Positions 16,092-24,624 of a stretch of 64,000 nucleotides of DNA are shown piece by piece. A program made the position numbers and the translations under genes. Below the pieces are notes generated by a model. It did not search any database and had not been told where the DNA came from. It saw only the letters and a list, made by a program, of their open reading frames with translations. Location: assembly GCF_006715045.1 (NCBI RefSeq), contig NZ_VFML01000002.1, positions 124,001 through 188,000 of the forward strand, given 5' to 3'. Within the stretch, counting starts at the first letter, position 1; each line of letters opens with the position of its first letter. Source of the stretch: Amycolatopsis cihanbeyliensis (GTDB lineage: Bacteria > Actinomycetota > Actinomycetes > Mycobacteriales > Pseudonocardiaceae).

Positions 16092-16841
16092 TCAGCCGCC
16101 CGCGAGCACCCGGGAAAAGCCGCGCGCCGCGGTGAGCACGGCCGGAGCCAGCCGCTCGGCGGTCACCGCGCTCGCCCTGCCGGTGATCGAAATCGCCGCG
16201 ACCACCGCACCGTCCGGTCCGTACACCGGGGCCGCCACCGCGGACACACCGACCTCGGCCTCCTCGTAGTTCACCCCGTAGCCGCGTTCCCCGGTGCGGT
16301 CCAGCTCCCTGCGCAGCAGGCCGGGCAGCACGATGGTGCGCGGGGTGTACCGGGTCAGGCCACACTCGACGGTCCGCACGAACCGCTCGCGCCCGGAGTT
16401 CGCCAGGAACACCTTGCCGGTAGCGGTGCAGTACGCGGGCAGCCGGCCGCCCACCCTGGAGATGATCCGTACCGACGACCGGCCGGAGACCTTGTCCACG
16501 AACAGCGTGCTCAGGTCGTCACTGATCGCCAGATGCACGTTCTCGTGAGTCGCCTCGTAGAGGTCGGTGAGGTACGGCCGCCCGGTGTCGCACAGCGTTC
16601 GGGTGCGGGAGACCTGCTGCCCCAGCCGGAACAGTTTCATCCCCAGCTGGTAGCCGGAATCCACCCGATCCAGCGCGCCCCAGGACACCAGCTCACCCAG
16701 CATGCGCAGCGCGGTGGGCTTGGGCAGCCCGCTGCGCTCCGCCAGCTCGGCAAGGCTCAGCTCGGTGTCTGCGGGGCCGAAGGCGTCGAGCAACCGCAGC
16801 GCTCGCGGTAGCACCGCCTTGGGCACGAGGTCATCCGGCAT
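16092..16841 (-). CDS. IclR-family transcriptional regulator
   Basis: A protein of 249 residues from the ATG at 16841 (MPDDLVPKAVLP), the usual IclR length; the frame also extends to a TTG at 16880. The winged helix-turn-helix occupies about residues 10-65 (LSLAELAERSGLPKPTALRML). The effector domain follows, with THENVHLAISDDLSTLFVDK and the typical LPAYCTATGKVFLANS segment. IclR proteins sense small aromatic or organic acids. It lies between the symporter gene and the TPP enzyme gene on the same strand, so it probably regulates that uptake unit. It resembles the IclR at 20124 only at family level. Confidence 0.93.
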   Translation of the reverse strand: MPDDLVPKAVLPRALRLLDAFGPADTELSLAELAERSGLPKPTALRMLGELVSWGALDRVDSGYQLGMKLFRLGQQVSRTRTLCDTGRPYLTDLYEATHENVHLAISDDLSTLFVDKVSGRSSVRIISRVGGRLPAYCTATGKVFLANSGRERFVRTVECGLTRYTPRTIVLPGLLRRELDRTGERGYGVNYEEAEVGVSAVAAPVYGPDGAVVAAISITGRASAVTAERLAPAVLTAARGFSRVLAGG

Positions 16842-16880
16842 GTCGCGAGTGTTGAGCACGGCCGCGGCTACACGCAACAC

Positions 16881-18392
16881 TCAGGACTCCCGGCGAGCGG
16901 CGAACGCCCGCCGGGCGATCTGGTCGTAGTCGGTACCCGCGGCCGCCGGGTCGCCCCGGCCGGCGAGGCTGCCGAGCCACGCGCAGAGGAACCCGAAGGG
17001 CACCGACACCAGCGCGGGAATGGTCAGCGGGAACACCGCCTCGGCGCCGAGCACATCCGGACCGAGCAGCACCAGGCCCACCGCGGAGACCAGCCCGCCG
17101 ACCAGGCCCGCCACCGCGCCACGGCGGTTGAACCGGCGCCAGTACATCGTCAGCAACAACACCGGCATGGTGGTACTCGCCGCGACGGAGAACGCGACGT
17201 TGCCGAGGAAAGCCACGTTGAGGGTCTTGGCTGCGAAGGCCACCAGCATCGCGATCACCGCGATCGCCGCGCCCGCGACCCTGCCGACCAGCAACTGCCT
17301 TCCGCGCGACACCGCGCCGCGCCTGAGCACGGTGGTGTACAGGTCGTGCGCCACCGCACCGGAGGACGCGATGGAAAGGCCGGCCAGCACCGCGAGAATG
17401 GTGGTCATCACCACGCCCGCGACGATCGCGAACAGCAGGTTCCCGCCGAGGGTCTCGGCCAGCCGCGGCGCGGCCAGGTTGCCCGCCTCGTTGTCCGCGC
17501 GGATCGCGTCCCTGCCGACCAGGTTCAGCGCGGCGTAGCCGAAGATCGGCAGGACGCAGAAGAAGAACGCGTAGATCCACATCGCGACCTGGATGGACTG
17601 CCGCGCCGCACGCCCGTTGCGTACGGTCAGGAACCGCACCATGACGTGCGGCAGCCCCATCATGCCGAGCACCATGCCCAGCAGCAGCGAGATCGTGTCC
17701 AGCGAGCCGGTGAGGTCCCCGTGCCGCGGCGCGATCACCTCGGCGCCGAACCGGCTCGCGGCCTCCTGCATCGAGCCGAGCGGGTTACCACCGGTCTCGA
17801 CCGTCACCAGCACCAGCAGGGCGAACACGGTCCCGATCAGCAGCACCGCCTTGAACACCTGGATGTAGGTGGTGCCGACCATGCCGCCGAGGAAGGTGTA
17901 GACGGTCATCAGCGTGCCGATCACCAGCACCGCAACCGGGAAACTCACCCCGAGCAGCAGCTGCGCGAGCAAGCCCGCCCCGATGAACTGGATCACCATG
18001 TAGATGATGCTGATGACCAGAGTGGACAATGCCATCACGCCACGTAGCCCGCGGCCGTCGAACCGGGCGGCCACCGCGTCGGCCAGGGTGTAGCGGCCGA
18101 GGTTGCGCAACGGCTCGGCGATCACCAGCAGCATCAGCAGGTAGGCCGCGGGCACCCCGACGGCGAGGTAGAAGCCGTCGAACCCGCCCAGTGCCACCGC
18201 GCCGGTGATGCCGAGCAGTGCCGCGGCCGACAGTTGGTCGCCGGCAAGGGCGAGCCCGTTCTGCCAGCCGCCGATGCGGGAGGAGGCCACATAGTGGTCA
18301 TCGGCATTGTTGTTGCGCCGGGACGCGTAGCTGGTGAGCACGAGGGTGACCGCGATCAGCGCCACGACGATCAGGACTGCGGTGGTATTCAT
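16881..18392 (-). CDS. Sodium:solute symporter (ActP-like)
   Basis: A protein of 503 residues from the ATG at 18392, which overlaps the upstream DUF485 stop (ATGA); the longer open frame is not real. It has about 13 hydrophobic helices, starting TTAVLIVVALIAVTLVLTSY. The SSS-family marks include DHYVASSRIGGWQNGLALAG, with the DQLSAA substrate/sodium region right after it, and GGMVGTTYIQVFKAVLL. Together with a DUF485 partner this is the arrangement of acetate/short organic acid symporters. The neighbourhood points to an aromatic or 2-oxo acid as the substrate. It is a cytoplasmic-membrane protein, operonic with IclR and the TPP enzyme. Confidence 0.93.
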   Translation of the reverse strand: MNTTAVLIVVALIAVTLVLTSYASRRNNNADDHYVASSRIGGWQNGLALAGDQLSAAALLGITGAVALGGFDGFYLAVGVPAAYLLMLLVIAEPLRNLGRYTLADAVAARFDGRGLRGVMALSTLVISIIYMVIQFIGAGLLAQLLLGVSFPVAVLVIGTLMTVYTFLGGMVGTTYIQVFKAVLLIGTVFALLVLVTVETGGNPLGSMQEAASRFGAEVIAPRHGDLTGSLDTISLLLGMVLGMMGLPHVMVRFLTVRNGRAARQSIQVAMWIYAFFFCVLPIFGYAALNLVGRDAIRADNEAGNLAAPRLAETLGGNLLFAIVAGVVMTTILAVLAGLSIASSGAVAHDLYTTVLRRGAVSRGRQLLVGRVAGAAIAVIAMLVAFAAKTLNVAFLGNVAFSVAASTTMPVLLLTMYWRRFNRRGAVAGLVGGLVSAVGLVLLGPDVLGAEAVFPLTIPALVSVPFGFLCAWLGSLAGRGDPAAAGTDYDQIARRAFAARRES

Positions 18393-18682
18393 CGGTCCCC
18401 TCCCCCGCGCTCGACGCGGTTGGCCCACAGGCAGAAGGCGACCGCGCCCAGTACCGGAAGGACCATCACCGCGAAGCCGACCAGGTAGCCGACACCGATC
18501 CCGTTCACCACCCCGTCGAGCAGCGTGGTGAACGAGGTGATCACCGGGAACGCCATGAACCCGACGAGGGTGATCGCCGCCGCGGTCAGCGCGACCCGTT
18601 TCCTGCGGCGGATCGCCGCCGCGGCCTGTCCGATGTCCTCGGTGTCCACGCCGCCCTCGTCGGGGGCCTTTCCGGTCACCAC
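18389..18682 (-). CDS. DUF485 membrane protein, symporter partner
   Basis: A protein of 97 residues from the GTG at 18682, chosen for the AGGAGG six bases before it; a longer frame from 18727 lacks such a site. Two helices are seen (ALTAAAITLVGFMAFPVITS and YLVGFAVMVLPVLGAVAFCLW), preceded by a basic IRRRKR stretch. DUF485 (YjcH-like) proteins are almost always encoded directly before ActP-type symporters. Its TGA overlaps the symporter ATG. Confidence 0.9.
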   Translation of the reverse strand: MVTGKAPDEGGVDTEDIGQAAAAIRRRKRVALTAAAITLVGFMAFPVITSFTTLLDGVVNGIGVGYLVGFAVMVLPVLGAVAFCLWANRVERGGGDR

Positions 18683-18779
18683 CGTGTGCCTCCTCGATAC
18701 CGCGTCGTATCCCGGCGGGCACAGCATCGAGTAGCCGGTCGGCCGGGCGAAACCCGGCTATTTCGGTCAGTGAAACGGA

Positions 18780-19955
18780 TCAGGAGAAGGGGAGGCCGAC
18801 GTAGTTCTCGGCGAGGCTGGTGGCCGCGGCCGTCGACTCGGCGGTGTAGCGCAACTGCGCCAGCTGCAACTGCCGCTGGAACGGGTCGTTCCCCGGGAAG
18901 CGGTGCAGCATCGAGGTCATGAACCAGGAGAAGTGCTCGGCCCGCCACACCCGACGCAGCGCTGTGTCCGAATAGGACTCCACGAGATCGCTCTCGTTGT
19001 GCAGCAGCAACCTCTCCAGGGCACGGGCCAGCAGGTGGACGTCACCGACGGCGAGGTTCATCCCTTTGGCCCCGGTCGGCGGGACGATATGCGCCGCGTC
19101 CCCGGCCAGGAAAAGGCGCCCGTAACGCAGCGGGGAGGCCACGAAGCTGCGCATGGTGCTGATGCCCTTCTCCCGCAGGGGACCCTCGTGCAGCCCGGAC
19201 TCCCCGCCGAGCGCGAGCCTGGCGTGCAGTTCGGTCCAGATCCGATCGTCCGGCCAGGACTCGATCTCCTCGTCCGGATCCACTTGCAGGTAGAGCCGGG
19301 TCAGCTCCGGCGACCGCATCGAGTAGAGCGCGAAACCGCGCTCGTGGTGGGTGTAGATCAGCTCCTCGCGCACCGGCGGCGCCTCGGCCAGGATGCCGAG
19401 CCAGGCGAAGGGGTACTCGTGCTCGTGAACGGTCAGCGCGGTCTCCGGGATGGCCTGCCTGCTGACCCCGTGGAAGCCGTCGCACCCCGCGATCACCGCG
19501 CAGGCCAGCTCCCGCGGCCTGCCCTCGGCGTCGGTGAAGGTGATCGCCGGGCGGTCCGAGGTGAGCCCGTGTACCGCCACCTCGGACACCTCGAACAGCA
19601 GCTCCCCTCCGGCCTCCAGCCGGGCCGCGATCAGGTCCTTGACCACCTCCTGCTGGCCGTACACGGTGATCGACCTGCCGAGCAGCTCGTCGAAGCCGAT
19701 CCGGTGGTCGGCGCCGTCGAAGCGCAGCGAGATGCCGTGGTGCACCATGCCCTCGAGGTCCATCCGGGCGCCGAGGCCGACCTCACGCAGCAGTTCGGCG
19801 GTCGGATGCTCCAGCACGCCTGCCCGGACCCTGCGCTCCACGTAGTCCCTGCTCCGCGCCTCCAGCACGACCGAGTCGATCCCACGCAGGTGTAGCAGGT
19901 GCGACAGCAACAGCCCCGCCGGTCCCGCCCCGATGATTCCCACCTGCGTACGCAT
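18780..19955 (-). CDS. pobA: 4-hydroxybenzoate 3-monooxygenase
   Basis: A protein of 391 residues with GGAGG before the ATG at 19955; the open frame runs on upstream to 22250 but only as an antisense shadow. The N-terminal FAD fold begins MRTQVGIIGAGPAGLLLSHL. The second FAD motif is GRLFLAGDAAHIVPPTGAKG, and the PobA-typical RRVRAGVLEHPTAELL, HHERGFALYSMRS and CDGFHGVSRQAIP segments are present. The enzyme hydroxylates 4-hydroxybenzoate to protocatechuate using NAD(P)H and oxygen. It is divergent from an IclR gene with a paired operator between them, the classical pobA/pobR arrangement. Confidence 0.95.
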   Translation of the reverse strand: MRTQVGIIGAGPAGLLLSHLLHLRGIDSVVLEARSRDYVERRVRAGVLEHPTAELLREVGLGARMDLEGMVHHGISLRFDGADHRIGFDELLGRSITVYGQQEVVKDLIAARLEAGGELLFEVSEVAVHGLTSDRPAITFTDAEGRPRELACAVIAGCDGFHGVSRQAIPETALTVHEHEYPFAWLGILAEAPPVREELIYTHHERGFALYSMRSPELTRLYLQVDPDEEIESWPDDRIWTELHARLALGGESGLHEGPLREKGISTMRSFVASPLRYGRLFLAGDAAHIVPPTGAKGMNLAVGDVHLLARALERLLLHNESDLVESYSDTALRRVWRAEHFSWFMTSMLHRFPGNDPFQRQLQLAQLRYTAESTAAATSLAENYVGLPFS

Positions 19956-20028
19956 GCACCAACCTCCGTATCGCTCGACCATGCCGCGGCCATGGTGCCC
20001 GCCGCCCGGCGTCCGAGCCGACCATGAG

Positions 20029-20045
20029 CTTCCGCTGAGCCGAAA
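20029..20045. promoter_or_regulatory. IclR-type operator candidate 1 (pobA side)
   Basis: CTTCCGCTGAGCCGAAA at 20029-20045 matches 13 of 17 positions of the complement of the site at 20079-20095. It lies between pobA and the divergent IclR gene, close to pobA. Confidence 0.5.
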
Positions 20046-20078
20046 CCCGGTCCGGTCGCGAGCGACGCGATCGATTAT

Positions 20079-20095
20079 CTTCCACTCAACGGAAG
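20079..20095. promoter_or_regulatory. IclR-type operator candidate 2
   Basis: CTTCCACTCAACGGAAG has perfect CTTCC/GGAAG half-sites around a seven-base centre, the size of known IclR-family sites. It lies 28 bases before the IclR start, and its centre is 50 bases from candidate 1. Confidence 0.55.
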
Positions 20096-20123
20096 CCGTC
20101 GACACCAGTGGAGAGGGAGTCGC

Positions 20124-20918
20124 ATGGCAGGAAACAGCACCCGCCCCGGCCAGCCGGTGACCGCACGGGCGCTCGCCCTGCTCAGTGCCTTCGACGTGGC
20201 CCACCCGCGGCTGACCCTGTCCGAGATGGCGCAGCGGGCGGGCCTCCCGCTGGCCACCGCGCACCGGCTGGCCGCCGAGCTGGCGGCGTGGCGCGCGCTG
20301 GACCGCGACGACGAGGGTGGCTACCGGATCGGTCTGCGGCTGTGGGAGGTCGGGCTGCTGGCCCCGGTGTCCAGCAGGCTGCGCGAGACCGCCCTGCCGT
20401 TCCTGCAGGAGTTGTACGAGTCCAGCAGGGAGAACGTGCACCTCGCCGTCCGGGACGGCTTCGACGCGCTGTACGTGGAGAAGCTCTCCGGGCACCGCTC
20501 GGTGCCGATCGTCTCGCGGATCGGCACCCGGCTTCCGCTGCATCCCACCGGGGTGGGCAAGGCTCTGCTGGCGCACGCCGACCCCGCGCTGGTGCGGGCC
20601 TACTGCGAGCGCCCGTTGCCCCGGTTCACCCGGTACACCATCGCCGAGCGCGGCCGGCTGCTGCGCGAGCTCGAGCTGACCAGGGAACGCGGGCACGCGC
20701 AGACCAACGAGGAGATGTCGCTGGGCTCCTGCTCGGTCGCCGTGCCGATCCTGCAGGCGGACGGCACCCCGGTGGCGGCGCTCGGCCTCGTGGTCCATTC
20801 CACCCGCGCCGAGCTGCCGAAACTCGTTCCGCCGCTGCGTGCCGCCGCCACCGGGATCGCCCGCAGGCTGGCCGAGACGGGCGGGGATGCCTTTCGGCCA
20901 GTGGAACGCCAGACGTGA
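20124..20918 (+). CDS. IclR-family regulator, PobR-like
   Basis: A protein of 264 residues with GAGAGGGAG before the ATG at 20124. The helix-turn-helix lies at about residues 25-60 (LTLSEMAQRAGLPLATAHRL). The effector domain has SSRENVHLAVRDGFDALYVE and LPLHPTGVGKALLAHADP, typical of IclR proteins that sense aromatic acids. Because it is divergent from pobA and an operator pair lies between the two, it is the likely regulator of 4-hydroxybenzoate use. It may also serve the aldehyde dehydrogenase gene that follows on its own strand. Confidence 0.93.
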   Translation: MAGNSTRPGQPVTARALALLSAFDVAHPRLTLSEMAQRAGLPLATAHRLAAELAAWRALDRDDEGGYRIGLRLWEVGLLAPVSSRLRETALPFLQELYESSRENVHLAVRDGFDALYVEKLSGHRSVPIVSRIGTRLPLHPTGVGKALLAHADPALVRAYCERPLPRFTRYTIAERGRLLRELELTRERGHAQTNEEMSLGSCSVAVPILQADGTPVAALGLVVHSTRAELPKLVPPLRAAATGIARRLAETGGDAFRPVERQT

Positions 20919-20951
20919 CAGTGGGGCGCGAGCGTGGTCACAGTACGGCCC

Positions 20952-22412
20952 ATGACGCTGCTGGACACCACCATCTGGACAGGCAGGATCGCCGGCGAGG
21001 GCTGGCGGACCGGCAGCGGTGGAGACCGCGCCGTCATCGAACCGGCGACCGGCACCGAGCTCGGCCGGCTGGGCATGGCCGGGGCCGAGGATGTCGCGCA
21101 CGCCGCGGAAGCGGCCACCGGCGCGCAGCGGGACTGGGCCGCCCGCCCCTACCACGAGCGGGCCGAGGTGCTGCGCCGCGCGGGTGAGCTGTGGCAGCGG
21201 CACGCCACCGAGGTGCAGGACTGGCTGATCGCCGAGGCCGGTTCGGTCCGGGCCAAGGCGACCGTGGAAACCGATATGGCGGCGCAGGAGTGCTTCGAGG
21301 CGGCCGCGCTCACCTCCGCGCCACGCGGTGAGCTGCTGCCCTCGGCCGCGGACCGGCTGTCCATGGCCCGCCGGGTTCCGGTGGGCGTGGTCGGGGTGAT
21401 CGCGCCGTTCAACTTCCCGCTCATCCTCGCCATCCGCTCGGTGGCGCCCGCGCTGGCGCTCGGCAACGCGGTGATCCTGAAACCGGATCCGCGCACCGGA
21501 GTCAGCGGCGGTGTGACGCTGGCGCGGATCTTCGAGGAGGCCGGGCTGCCGGAGGGCCTGCTGCACATGCTGCCCGGCGAGGTGGAGGCGGGCGAGGCGC
21601 TGGTGACCGACCCGCTGGTGCCGGTGATCTCGTTCACCGGCTCCACCGGCGCGGGACGCAGGGTCGGCGAGCTGGCCGCGCGCCACCTCAAACGCACCCA
21701 CCTCGAACTCGGCGGGAACTCGGCGATGGTCGTGCTGGACGATGTCGACCTGGACGCCGCCGTCGGCCTCGGCGCCTGGGGCTCGTTCCTGCATTCCGGG
21801 CAGATCTGCATGGCCACCGGTCGACATCTGGTGCACGAGAGCCTGCACCGGGACTACGTGGAACTGCTGGCGGCCAAGGCCGACGCGCTGCGGGTGGGTA
21901 ACCCCGCCGCGGAGGACGTCGCGCTCGGCCCGATCATCGACACGGGCCAGCGGGACAAGGTCCACTCCATCGTTCAGTCGACGGTGGACTCCGGAGCCAT
22001 GCTGGCCGCGGGCGGCAGCTACCAGGACCTGTTCTACCGGCCGACGGTGCTGTCCGGAGTGGACATCGAGATGCCCGCCTACGCGCAGGAGGTGTTCGGG
22101 CCGGTCGCGCCGGTGCTGCCGTTCCGCACGCCGGAGGAGGCGGCCGCGCTGGCCGCGGACAGCGAGTACGGGCTCAGCCTCGGCATCGTGACCAGGGACG
22201 TCACCAGGGGGCTCGCGCTGGCCGAGCGGATCCCGACGGGCATCGTGCACATCAACGACCAGACGGTGAACGACGAGGCGGTGGCCCCCTTCGGCGGCAC
22301 CGGCGCCTCCGGCACCGGCAGCCGGTTCGGCGGACCGAACGCCAACATCGAGGCGTTCACCGACACCCGGTGGATCACCGTGCGGGGCGAGCCCGCGCGG
22401 TACCCGTTCTAG
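20952..22412 (+). CDS. NAD(P)-dependent aldehyde dehydrogenase, benzaldehyde-type
   Basis: A protein of 486 residues from the ATG at 20952; a GTG at 20934 would add six residues. All ALDH landmarks are present: VGVIAPFNFPLIL, the cofactor region VISFTGSTGAGRRVG, catalytic Glu in LELGGNSAMVV and catalytic Cys in HSGQICMATGRH. The C-terminal substrate region ends GSGTGSRFGG-like (ASGTGSRFGGPNAN), which resembles benzaldehyde and vanillin dehydrogenases. Between an IclR gene and a GATase1-AraC regulator, and near pobA, it probably oxidises an aromatic aldehyde such as (hydroxy)benzaldehyde to the acid that PobA then uses. Confidence 0.93.
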   Translation: MTLLDTTIWTGRIAGEGWRTGSGGDRAVIEPATGTELGRLGMAGAEDVAHAAEAATGAQRDWAARPYHERAEVLRRAGELWQRHATEVQDWLIAEAGSVRAKATVETDMAAQECFEAAALTSAPRGELLPSAADRLSMARRVPVGVVGVIAPFNFPLILAIRSVAPALALGNAVILKPDPRTGVSGGVTLARIFEEAGLPEGLLHMLPGEVEAGEALVTDPLVPVISFTGSTGAGRRVGELAARHLKRTHLELGGNSAMVVLDDVDLDAAVGLGAWGSFLHSGQICMATGRHLVHESLHRDYVELLAAKADALRVGNPAAEDVALGPIIDTGQRDKVHSIVQSTVDSGAMLAAGGSYQDLFYRPTVLSGVDIEMPAYAQEVFGPVAPVLPFRTPEEAAALAADSEYGLSLGIVTRDVTRGLALAERIPTGIVHINDQTVNDEAVAPFGGTGASGTGSRFGGPNANIEAFTDTRWITVRGEPARYPF

Positions 22413-22413
22413 C

Positions 22414-22419
22414 TATCGT
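22414..22419 (+). promoter_or_regulatory. -10 element for leaderless AraC-family gene
   Basis: TATCGT (TAnnnT) lies seven bases before the ATG at 22427, without a ribosome site, which suggests leaderless transcription starting at or next to the start codon. Confidence 0.45.
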
Positions 22420-22426
22420 GCCTGCT

Positions 22427-23500
22427 ATGGACGCCGCTCCCCGCCGGATGGTGATCATCGGCTACGACCAGGCGGAACTGCTGGACATCGCCTGCCCCGC
22501 CAGCGTGCTGGACGCGGCCAACCGGCACGGCGCGCGGCCCGCCTACCAGGTGGAGTTCGCCAGCCTCGGCGGGCGGCCGGTGACCTCGGCCTGCGGTATC
22601 GCGCTCGGGGTACAGGCGAAACTGGAGGGCATCCGGGGCGCGCTGGACACGGTGCTGGTCGTGGGCGGCTGGGGACACGAGGCGGTCGCCGCGGACGAGC
22701 GGCTGGTGGCCCAGGTCCGGCGGCTCGCCGGGCTGAGCAGGCGCACCGCCTCGGTGTGCACCGGGGCCACCGTGCTGGCCGAGTCGGGGCTGCTGGACGG
22801 GCGGCGGGCCACCACTCACTGGTGGTGGGCACGCGAGCTGGGACGGCGGTACCCCGCCGTGACGGTGGACCCGGCACCGATCTACCTCAAGGACGGCGAG
22901 GTCTACACCGCGGCGGGGGTGACCAGCGGGCTGGATCTCGCGCTGGCCTTCGTCGAGGAGGACCACGGTCCGGACCTGGCGCGGCAGGTCGCCCGGTCGC
23001 TGGTCACCTACCTGCACCGGCCGGGCAACCAGGCCCAGGTCAGCATGTTCCTCGCCGGACCACCGCCCGAGCACGGGCTGGTGCGCTCGCTGACCAGCCA
23101 TATCGCGGCCAATGTGGACACCGACCTGAGCGCGGGGGCGCTGGCGCGCAAGGCCGGGGTGAGCGCGCGACAGCTGACCCGGCTGTTCGACCTGCACCTC
23201 GGGGCCAGCCCGGCCCGTTACGTGCGCACGGTGCGCGTCGAGGCGGCCGCCCACCTGCTCGCCTCCACCCGGCTCCCGCTCACCGCGGTGGCCCGCAGGT
23301 GCGGGTTCAACTCCACCGAGACCCTGCGCCGGGCCTTCATGGACCACTACGGCAGCACCCCCTCGGTCTACCGTGGCCTGGTGAGCGACCGCGGGAACGG
23401 CCAACCCACCGACGCGGATGGCCAACTCGGGCGCGCAGAGAGCAAACTCACGCGCGCGAGCGGCAAACACGCTTACGTGAGCGGCAAACACGACTCCTAG
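22427..23500 (+). CDS. GATase1/DJ-1 plus AraC-type regulator (FtrA-like)
   Basis: A protein of 357 residues. The N-terminal DJ-1/PfpI-like domain (about 1-180) has MVIIGYDQAELLDIACP and the nucleophile-elbow-like ASVCTGATVLAESGLLDG. The C-terminal AraC DNA-binding domain (about 215-315) shows two helix-turn-helix units (LARKAGVSARQLTRLF, LTAVARRCGFNSTETLRRAF). Such regulators control amide, nitrile and aromatic catabolism. The final 35 residues are five degenerate heptapeptides (for example ASGKHAY, VSGKHDS) encoded by a 21-base tandem repeat, an odd extension. Its TAG overlaps the TAG of the convergent LuxR gene in the bases CTAG. Confidence 0.9.
   Translation: MDAAPRRMVIIGYDQAELLDIACPASVLDAANRHGARPAYQVEFASLGGRPVTSACGIALGVQAKLEGIRGALDTVLVVGGWGHEAVAADERLVAQVRRLAGLSRRTASVCTGATVLAESGLLDGRRATTHWWWARELGRRYPAVTVDPAPIYLKDGEVYTAAGVTSGLDLALAFVEEDHGPDLARQVARSLVTYLHRPGNQAQVSMFLAGPPPEHGLVRSLTSHIAANVDTDLSAGALARKAGVSARQLTRLFDLHLGASPARYVRTVRVEAAAHLLASTRLPLTAVARRCGFNSTETLRRAFMDHYGSTPSVYRGLVSDRGNGQPTDADGQLGRAESKLTRASGKHAYVSGKHDS
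23392..23499 (+). repeat. 21-bp tandem repeat, five units, encoding heptapeptides
   Basis: The core GC(C/A)AAC recurs at 23400, 23421, 23442, 23463 and 23484, an exact 21-base period. The last two units read CGGCAAACACG. It forms the 3' end of the AraC-family gene in frame. The same unit occurs at 33339-33390. Confidence 0.85.
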
Positions 23501-24528
23501 GGCCACGGGAGGGTGGCACCGCGGGTGAGCCGGGGCAGCGCGCCCACCCCGCCGCCGCCGGTGCTCGGGCGGACCAGGCCCGCGCGCACGGCCACCCCGG
23601 CCGCCTCCCCACGCGAGGCGCAGCCGAGCTTGCCCAGCAACCGCTCCACATAGGTCTCCACGGTGCGGCGGCTGACCACCAGCTCGTCCGCGATCGCCTG
23701 GTTGCTCAGCCCGGCCACGATCCCGGTGGCCACGTCCACCTCACGGCCGGTCAGCCCGAGCTCGTTGGCGAACGGGGTGCTGGCCACCACCACCCCGCTG
23801 CGGTTGGTGTCCACCACGTTCAGCATCGCGGCCCGGTGCCAGCCCGCCGCGTCCGGCCACAGGAACGCCAGCCAGGCCGCCCACATCGCCCGGAACGACT
23901 CGGCCAGCTCCACGATGCGCGGGTCCCGCGCCAGCGGGCTCGGCTCGCGCCCGGCGAGCGGCAGGAACTCCCCGCCGGGCACGAGCCTGCTGGCCGTCCA
24001 TTCCCTGCCGAACCGCCCGTCCAGCTGCGGGCAACGCAGCGGGTCGACCCGTCGGGCCAGCGCGGGTCCGACCTGGGCGACGAACTCCCTGGCCCGCTCA
24101 CCGAACGCCTGCCGGACCGGCGCATTCAGGTGCAACATTCCCACCCTGCGCCCCGCTTCGGATCGCAGGGTCGCGGACAATCCGTCCTCGAAACCGGCGG
24201 GCCGCAATTTCTCCTGATAATGTGGCGAAGCACGAAAATGCTGCGGCATATCGTCCATCAGTAACGGCATCCTGGACGCGAACAACTGCACGCCCCACCG
24301 GGTACGCGGCAACGCGTGCGCGAGGTCCTGGGAAATCGACTTCCGGTAGCCACGCTCCGCGACCACCACGAATCTGCGTGCGATCGGGTCCCATCCGGTG
24401 ACCTGCGCGGCGCACACCTCGGGAATCGCGCTGGCCAGCGCCTCGAACATCTCCTCCCACTCGACCTCGGCCGCCGTGCCCATGGCGTAGCCGATCCGCA
24501 TCGCAGCAGCAACACACAAAGGCTCCAT
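23497..24528 (-). CDS. LuxR-family regulator with GAF-like sensor region
   Basis: A protein of 343 residues; AGGAG five bases before the ATG at 24528 (MEPLCVAAAM) sets the start. The N-terminal 240 residues look like a GAF-type sensor (AAQVTGWDPIARRFVVVAERG, MLHLNAPVRQAFGERA). The C-terminal LuxR helix-turn-helix (about 265-325) reads LTGREVDVATGIVAGLSNQA, then SRRTVETYVERLLGKLG. There is no receiver domain. It is the last gene of the minus-strand run, 96 bases after the aldo/keto reductase gene, so it probably regulates that catabolic operon. A LuxR-family activator is also known for the dimethylformamide genes of Paracoccus aminophilus, a suggestive parallel. Confidence 0.9.
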   Translation of the reverse strand: MEPLCVAAAMRIGYAMGTAAEVEWEEMFEALASAIPEVCAAQVTGWDPIARRFVVVAERGYRKSISQDLAHALPRTRWGVQLFASRMPLLMDDMPQHFRASPHYQEKLRPAGFEDGLSATLRSEAGRRVGMLHLNAPVRQAFGERAREFVAQVGPALARRVDPLRCPQLDGRFGREWTASRLVPGGEFLPLAGREPSPLARDPRIVELAESFRAMWAAWLAFLWPDAAGWHRAAMLNVVDTNRSGVVVASTPFANELGLTGREVDVATGIVAGLSNQAIADELVVSRRTVETYVERLLGKLGCASRGEAAGVAVRAGLVRPSTGGGGVGALPRLTRGATLPWP

Positions 24529-24624
24529 CGCCGCTCCTCGCGGATATCCGCCGAAAACCACTCCACACCAGCGGGATACGTGGGAGTCGAAACATACATT
24601 CGGCGAACAATGCTGGTCAAGCGC

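Noticed and set aside
19956..22250. Minus-strand open frame that would make PobA an 1156-residue protein
   Set aside because: The added part is antisense to the IclR and aldehyde dehydrogenase genes, has no recognisable domain, and PobA has a proper ribosome site at 19955.
23392..23499. Regular repeats as a CRISPR array
   Set aside because: The units are continuous 21-base tandem copies without unique spacers, lie inside a coding frame, and no cas gene is near.
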